Shown here in pieces: positions 14,871 to 18,850 of a DNA stretch of 18,850 nucleotides (the stretch's first letter is position 1; every line of letters starts with the position of its first letter). The stretch covers positions 1-18,850 of the forward strand of contig CALQKL020000016.1 in the NCBI GenBank assembly GCA_943331145.2. Direction: 5' to 3'. Position numbers and translations under genes: made by a program. A model generated the notes under the pieces. That model ran no database searches and was not told the DNA's origin. It saw only the letters and a list, made by a program, of their open reading frames with translations. This DNA is from Chitinophaga pinensis (GTDB taxonomy: Bacteria; Bacteroidota; Bacteroidia; Chitinophagales; Chitinophagaceae).

Positions 14871-14889
14871 ATTTGTTATTTGCCAAAAG

Positions 14890-17800
14890 CTAATACTTCA
14901 CCACCTTCCTCATTTTTACATTATCACCTTCTATCACTTCCACTAAATACAATCCTGAGCGCAACTCATTTCCAAAAGAAACGATTTCATTGGAGTAGAA
15001 GGTTAATGTTTTGATTTGTCTTCCTTGTGTATCTAATATTCTTGCCTTTACTATTTTAGATTGTTTAGAAGATTTTACAATCAATTGAAATGCACTCATC
15101 GTTGGATTCGGATAAATATAAGCGTCAAGATCTTTTCCTTTTTCCTCCATTGAATTTGCCAATTTTGATGTTGGTAATGTATAGCAATTTGTTGTTACCA
15201 ATTTTAGCACTTTCTTTCCGCCTGCGCATCCATTTGTGCCAACACCTTGTACATAGATGCTGTCATTTGCGCCAGCAGTTATAAACCGAACTTTAATTTT
15301 TAATCCATTGCTTCCACTATCTAAAATTGCCCCAGCGGGTAAGGTCCATAAATAACTTATTGCCCCACTTAAAGTTGAAGTGGTATATCTCGTAGCAGTT
15401 GTTGTTCCTACAATTGAACAGATACTTGTTATACCCGTTAACATTGTTGGTGTTGATAAAGTTGATATCGCTACATTCGATAATTTCTGTGCTTTAGTTG
15501 AGCTATTGCCACATCCAGATGTATATCTCAATCTTATGCTGTCTGTATTGGCTGCTGCTCCATTGTTGCTAAATTTCAATTTAATATATCTAGCATTCGC
15601 TCCGGTCAAATCACCTGAATCCAAAGCTGCAGATGTAGCTATTGCAGATCCTGTTGGTAAAATCCATTCATAACCTGTTGCTGCCATTGCTGTAGTTGTT
15701 GAATTTGGGAGTACAGGAGCACTGTAACGATAAACTCTATTGCCACATACATCATTCACCAAAGTGATACCAATACTCGTTGGCATTGACGGTGCCGTTA
15801 AGTTGGCGTTGTTGAGTTTGGTAGATTTGACACTGCCATTTCCACAAGTTGATAAGTAGTAAGCCCTTACACTATCACCAACTGCAGCGGCATTATTATT
15901 TATAAACTTCATTCTTATAATTCTACTGTTTAATGTGCCTGAATCTATAATTGCATTTGCAGATAGATTTCCTATAAATTCCCACGCATACCCTGTTGCA
16001 GCTGCATTACTTGTTGTTCCAGCTGTAACTAACGGCATAGCATACCTGTAAACTTTAGCTCCACATGTTCCAATACTTAGAGGCGTTATTGTAATTGCTG
16101 ATGGTGACAATGGAGGACTAATTTTTGGCACAGAAAATTTTACCGCTTTAAAATTACTGAGTCCACAATTGCTATTGTATTGAGCTTTTAAACTATCTCC
16201 AACAAATGTTGCATTGTTGTCTGTATATTTCAATACCATAATTCTCGATGTCAAACTTCCCGAATCAATTACACTATATGCTGCCACATTTCCTGTTAAG
16301 GTCCACAAATATCCAGTAGCTGCTCCATTTGTTGTGGTTGCATTCGGCATTATAGGCATTGTACATCTATAGGTTCTTTGTCCACAAATATTTGTGTTTA
16401 ATGGTGTTATCGTTATTGAAGTTGGTGCAGCAGGCGCATTTAAAGCAGCTAGATTAATTTTCAATGATTTTTTTATGCTGTTGCCACATGCTGAAGTATA
16501 GTTCAAAATAATGCTATCACCAGCAGCAGCGGCATTATTACTTACATATTTAACCACGATTATTTTAGAAGTAAATGTTCCAGAATCCAATTGAGCTAAT
16601 AATGGTGTTGGACTTGTGAACGACCATAAATATCCTGTTGCTGCTGCAATATTCGCAGTTCCAACAGGTAAGTTAGGCGCTGTGTATCTAATTTTTCTTT
16701 CCCCACAAACATTGGTAATTAAAGGTGTTGCGATGATGCTTGTAGGAGGTAATGGTGGACTCAATAAGGTATTGATTAATACGGCACGTTTGTACGGACT
16801 AATACCGCAACTATTATATGCACTAACTTTAATGCTATCAGTATTGAAAGCCGCATTATTGCTAAAATATTTTAACCGAATTACCCTCGAAACATTGATA
16901 TCACCTGAATCAACGATTACAGAAGATACACCTCCACAAGAAGTTGGAATAATCCATTTATATCCTTGAGCATTGTTGGTTATTGATGCTGTGTATCGAT
17001 AAACTCTAGCGAAGCAAGTATTATTAACAAGCGTTTGCGTTATGGATAATGGTGCTGCTGGAGGATTGCCATTTATAACTGTAAGATGAAGCGTGATTAT
17101 TGAATCGCAGCCCACAGAATTGCTAATGGTATCAGAATAATATCCCGTGTTTGTAAAGTTAATTCCGTTCCATTGAAAAGGTAGTTGACTGGTACAAATC
17201 GTTGTATGAATGGTATCTCTATTATAAGGCAAAACCGTTACTGATGCTGAGCTTGATAAATAATCTGGATATGCATTACATCCATCCAAGGTGTATAGTA
17301 CTTGTAGATTATAAACTGTTGTTGAGTCGGGATAAACAATTATTTGAAAAGGATTTGATGTGCCAGAAAATGATATCGAATCATTGATTGTGCCAAACCA
17401 TGGTCCTTGCCCTGTAACATTCATTGTTAATGTAGCTCCATTACCCGGACAAACACTGGGATTGCCGGATAAAAAACCTGTCGGCAAAGGAATTGTTGCT
17501 ATATTTATTGATGAGCTGTTTGAAGAACCAAAAGAATTAAAAGGCGTTACGCTGATGCCCGCTATAGTATCAAATATTTGGATGGTTATTGAATTGGTAT
17601 TTGCACCACTAATAATATTCACATTGCCATTGATTGTCCAATTATATCCAGTTGCAAAATTTACGGGATTGATTGCAATTTGTACGGTATCTCCAAAGCA
17701 CACCAAGGTATCCGCATGAATAGCACCTGGATCTTCGGGTAAGATGCCGCTACTTACAACTAATGTTGCTGCATTAGTTATTGCTTGGCAGTAACCCGAT

Positions 17801-18850
17801 GTCATGATACAACGATATTGTGCATTATTTAAAGATTGAGGGGCATTACTAACCGTTAAAGTTGAAGTGTTTACGCCGCTATAATTGTTGTTATTTGTGA
17901 GGTTTACAAAGATTCCGCTTGAGTCTATTTGCCATTGATATACTGGGAATGAGCTGGTAGAAGAAACTGAAAACTGTGCATTTCCACCCAAAGCAATAGA
18001 AACACCAATTGGCTGAGATGTTACACTCATTGGCTGACTTGCCCATCCTGATGCCAATTGAACTGCGGCTTGTGCATTCAAACGTCCTGCACCAATTAGT
18101 CCAATGTAAGTTGGGTTTAATGAATCAATATTTACGGAAGAGATTTTTAAAATGGTATCAATATCTTTTCGACTTAAACAAGGGTTTACACTCAGCATCA
18201 AACCAACTGTGCCACTAACTATGGGCGCTGCATAGCTTGTTCCTGAACTATTAAGGTACCAATTTTCAGCTGGGTTTATGGCTACATCGTAACCAGGAGC
18301 ACTTAAATCTACCTTATCATTGTGTTGATGTGTAGATGTAGGATCATTTAGAATCTTCATGTGATTATCAAATGGACCAATACTTGTAACAGAAAAAACA
18401 TTATCATATGCAGCAGGGTAAACATATGCAGCAGGGTTTGAACATGTATTGCCATTTCCAGCAGCCGCAACCAAAAAAGCGCCAACTCCATAAGCTTCAT
18501 TTATGGCTTGTTCGGCATAATAGTTATAATAGCAACCTGCACTCCAACTCATGTTGATTACTTTAGCCCCTGCATAAGCAGCATTTAAAACTTCATTATA
18601 ATTCATTAAGTATAATGCAAGTTTGCAATTGTATCCAATAGAACTTAAGCCATTATTGTTGTTTGTTTTACCCGCTGCTAAAATGGCAACTGCATTTCCA
18701 TGTGTCGTTGTAGCTGTGCCCGCATTGATATAAGCATACTTACCCAACAATTCAGAATGATTAGGATTGTAGGATTGGTCTGTAATTGCTATAACAACAT
18801 TGGAGTCTCCTTTTGTGATATCCCAAGCAGTTTGCGCATTGATGAGGTTT
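14890..18850 (-). CDS. T9SS-exported S8 (subtilisin-like) protease with Ig-like repeats, 5' end outside the window
   Basis: This is a large surface or secreted protease; 1319 C-terminal codons are visible and the frame stays open to the window edge, so the N-terminus (signal peptide, any propeptide) is missing. The subtilase triad is present: Asp in AITDQSYNP (codon 18778-18780), His in THGNAVAILAAG, and Ser in SSGTSYAAPIVSG. The oxyanion Asn is in VAAAGNGN. The Asp and His surroundings (DQS, HGN) differ from the usual DTG and HGT. After the catalytic domain come an Ig-like domain, a PKD-like segment, a CTSQLPFQWNGINF / GCDSIITLHLTV module, six tandem repeats of about 105 residues, and a C-terminal T9SS type A sorting domain (YIYPNPTMSAFQL to GLYLVEVIEGDNVKMRKVVKY). 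The T9SS domain implies export by the machinery to which GldH belongs. The substrate is unknown. Confidence 0.9.
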   Translation of the reverse strand, partial: NLINAQTAWDITKGDSNVVIAITDQSYNPNHSELLGKYAYINAGTATTTHGNAVAILAAGKTNNNNGLSSIGYNCKLALYLMNYNEVLNAAYAGAKVINMSWSAGCYYNYYAEQAINEAYGVGAFLVAAAGNGNTCSNPAAYVYPAAYDNVFSVTSIGPFDNHMKILNDPTSTHQHNDKVDLSAPGYDVAINPAENWYLNSSGTSYAAPIVSGTVGLMLSVNPCLSRKDIDTILKISSVNIDSLNPTYIGLIGAGRLNAQAAVQLASGWASQPMSVTSQPIGVSIALGGNAQFSVSSTSSFPVYQWQIDSSGIFVNLTNNNNYSGVNTSTLTVSNAPQSLNNAQYRCIMTSGYCQAITNAATLVVSSGILPEDPGAIHADTLVCFGDTVQIAINPVNFATGYNWTINGNVNIISGANTNSITIQIFDTIAGISVTPFNSFGSSNSSSINIATIPLPTGFLSGNPSVCPGNGATLTMNVTGQGPWFGTINDSISFSGTSNPFQIIVYPDSTTVYNLQVLYTLDGCNAYPDYLSSSASVTVLPYNRDTIHTTICTSQLPFQWNGINFTNTGYYSDTISNSVGCDSIITLHLTVINGNPPAAPLSITQTLVNNTCFARVYRYTASITNNAQGYKWIIPTSCGGVSSVIVDSGDINVSRVIRLKYFSNNAAFNTDSIKVSAYNSCGISPYKRAVLINTLLSPPLPPTSIIATPLITNVCGERKIRYTAPNLPVGTANIAAATGYLWSFTSPTPLLAQLDSGTFTSKIIVVKYVSNNAAAAGDSIILNYTSACGNSIKKSLKINLAALNAPAAPTSITITPLNTNICGQRTYRCTMPIMPNATTTNGAATGYLWTLTGNVAAYSVIDSGSLTSRIMVLKYTDNNATFVGDSLKAQYNSNCGLSNFKAVKFSVPKISPPLSPSAITITPLSIGTCGAKVYRYAMPLVTAGTTSNAAATGYAWEFIGNLSANAIIDSGTLNSRIIRMKFINNNAAAVGDSVRAYYLSTCGNGSVKSTKLNNANLTAPSMPTSIGITLVNDVCGNRVYRYSAPVLPNSTTTAMAATGYEWILPTGSAIATSAALDSGDLTGANARYIKLKFSNNGAAANTDSIRLRYTSGCGNSSTKAQKLSNVAISTLSTPTMLTGITSICSIVGTTTATRYTTSTLSGAISYLWTLPAGAILDSGSNGLKIKVRFITAGANDSIYVQGVGTNGCAGGKKVLKLVTTNCYTLPTSKLANSMEEKGKDLDAYIYPNPTMSAFQLIVKSSKQSKIVKARILDTQGRQIKTLTFYSNEIVSFGNELRSGLYLVEVIEGDNVKMRKVVKY
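15181..17061 (-). repeat. Six tandem protein repeats of about 105 residues inside the S8 protease
   Basis: The coding repeats fall at about 16762-17061, 16441-16761, 16120-16440, 15799-16119, 15463-15798 and 15181-15462, in order from N- to C-terminus. Each has the same skeleton: a proline-rich linker (SPPLPPTSI, NAPAAPTSI, SPPLSPSAI, TAPSMPTSI), a cysteine, a YRY-type strand, GYxW, DSG, a basic strand (RIIxxK), NNAAxxGDS and a CG pair. The anchor cysteines are spaced 103, 107, 107, 106 and 109 residues apart. The two central cysteines per unit could form a disulfide in an Ig/PKD-like beta sandwich. The last unit is shorter and more diverged. Confidence 0.85.

Larger units (their letters stand above)
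14471..14889. other. 419-bp intergenic region made largely of repeats
   Basis: No credible gene lies here. From the korB side it holds a possible korB promoter, a 9-bp-period minisatellite (14539-14635), the first copy of a 90-bp direct repeat (14631-14720), a linker containing a short dispersed-looking repeat (gcgtctttgc to gcgcgaaa, about 14735-14767), and the second direct-repeat copy (14781-14870). The plus-strand frame that crosses the region translates into low-complexity duplicated peptides and is not treated as a gene. Confidence 0.8.

Noticed and set aside
14588..14893. Plus-strand open frame of 101 codons across the intergenic repeats
   Set aside because: It translates the minisatellite and both direct-repeat copies into duplicated low-complexity peptides, overlaps the end of the protease gene and has no recognisable domain.
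15181..17061. Possible CRISPR or DNA tandem-repeat array
   Set aside because: The period of about 320 bp follows a protein repeat in an open frame, and similarity is mainly at the amino-acid level.
18748..18750. TTG as start codon of the S8 protease
   Set aside because: The frame remains open for 33 more codons to the window edge, and those codons encode the subtilase strand with the catalytic Asp, so the true start lies outside the window.

Overview
The window comes from an AT-rich chromosome of a Bacteroidota bacterium, plausibly from the Chitinophagales or a neighbouring order. The evidence is a gliding-motility lipoprotein (GldH), a giant serine protease with a C-terminal type IX secretion (T9SS) sorting domain, an S46 dipeptidyl-peptidase, a DUF2911 protein, a DUF6089-type barrel, weak Shine-Dalgarno signals and a few TAnnTTTG -7 boxes. 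The order-level placement is inference; the phylum is well supported. No tRNA, rRNA, CRISPR array, phage gene or transposase was seen.

Layout. 59-2303: an envelope S41 peptidase converges on a nitrilase-family omega-amidase, and their 3' ends overlap by 17 bp. 2409-4885: a secreted DUF2911 protein, then a class-B asparagine synthetase (asnB). 4903-7272 (minus): yicC and gldH are closely spaced, followed by an outer-membrane barrel gene with a GTG start. 7399-9561 (minus): an S46 dipeptidyl-peptidase with a strong intrinsic terminator. 9752-12651 (plus): a tight three-gene unit of a GH3-type acyl-adenylating enzyme, a LysE-family exporter and a monofunctional peptidoglycan transglycosylase (mtgA). 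12640-13191 (minus): a NadR-like P-loop kinase whose 3' end overlaps mtgA by 12 bp. 13439-14470 (minus): the beta subunit of a 2-oxoacid:ferredoxin oxidoreductase (korB) with no alpha subunit beside it. 14890-18850 (minus): a T9SS-exported subtilisin-like protease running off the right edge, with six tandem repeats of about 105 residues.

The two gene-poor stretches hold repeats. Between the NadR-like gene and korB lies a nested set of hairpins resembling a REP doublet (REPIN), plus a GC-rich hairpin just after the korB stop. Between korB and the protease lie a 9-bp-period minisatellite and a 90-bp direct repeat spaced exactly 150 bp apart.

Much of the window concerns the cell envelope and peptide or amino-acid use: three secreted or surface peptidases (S41, S46, S8), an omega-amidase, asparagine synthetase, an amino-acid exporter, a murein polymerase and GldH. 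No clearly new defence or mobile system is visible. The best leads are the GH3-LysE-mtgA unit, the REPIN-like element, the repeat block next to the solitary korB, and the repeat-rich subtilase with unusual active-site surroundings.
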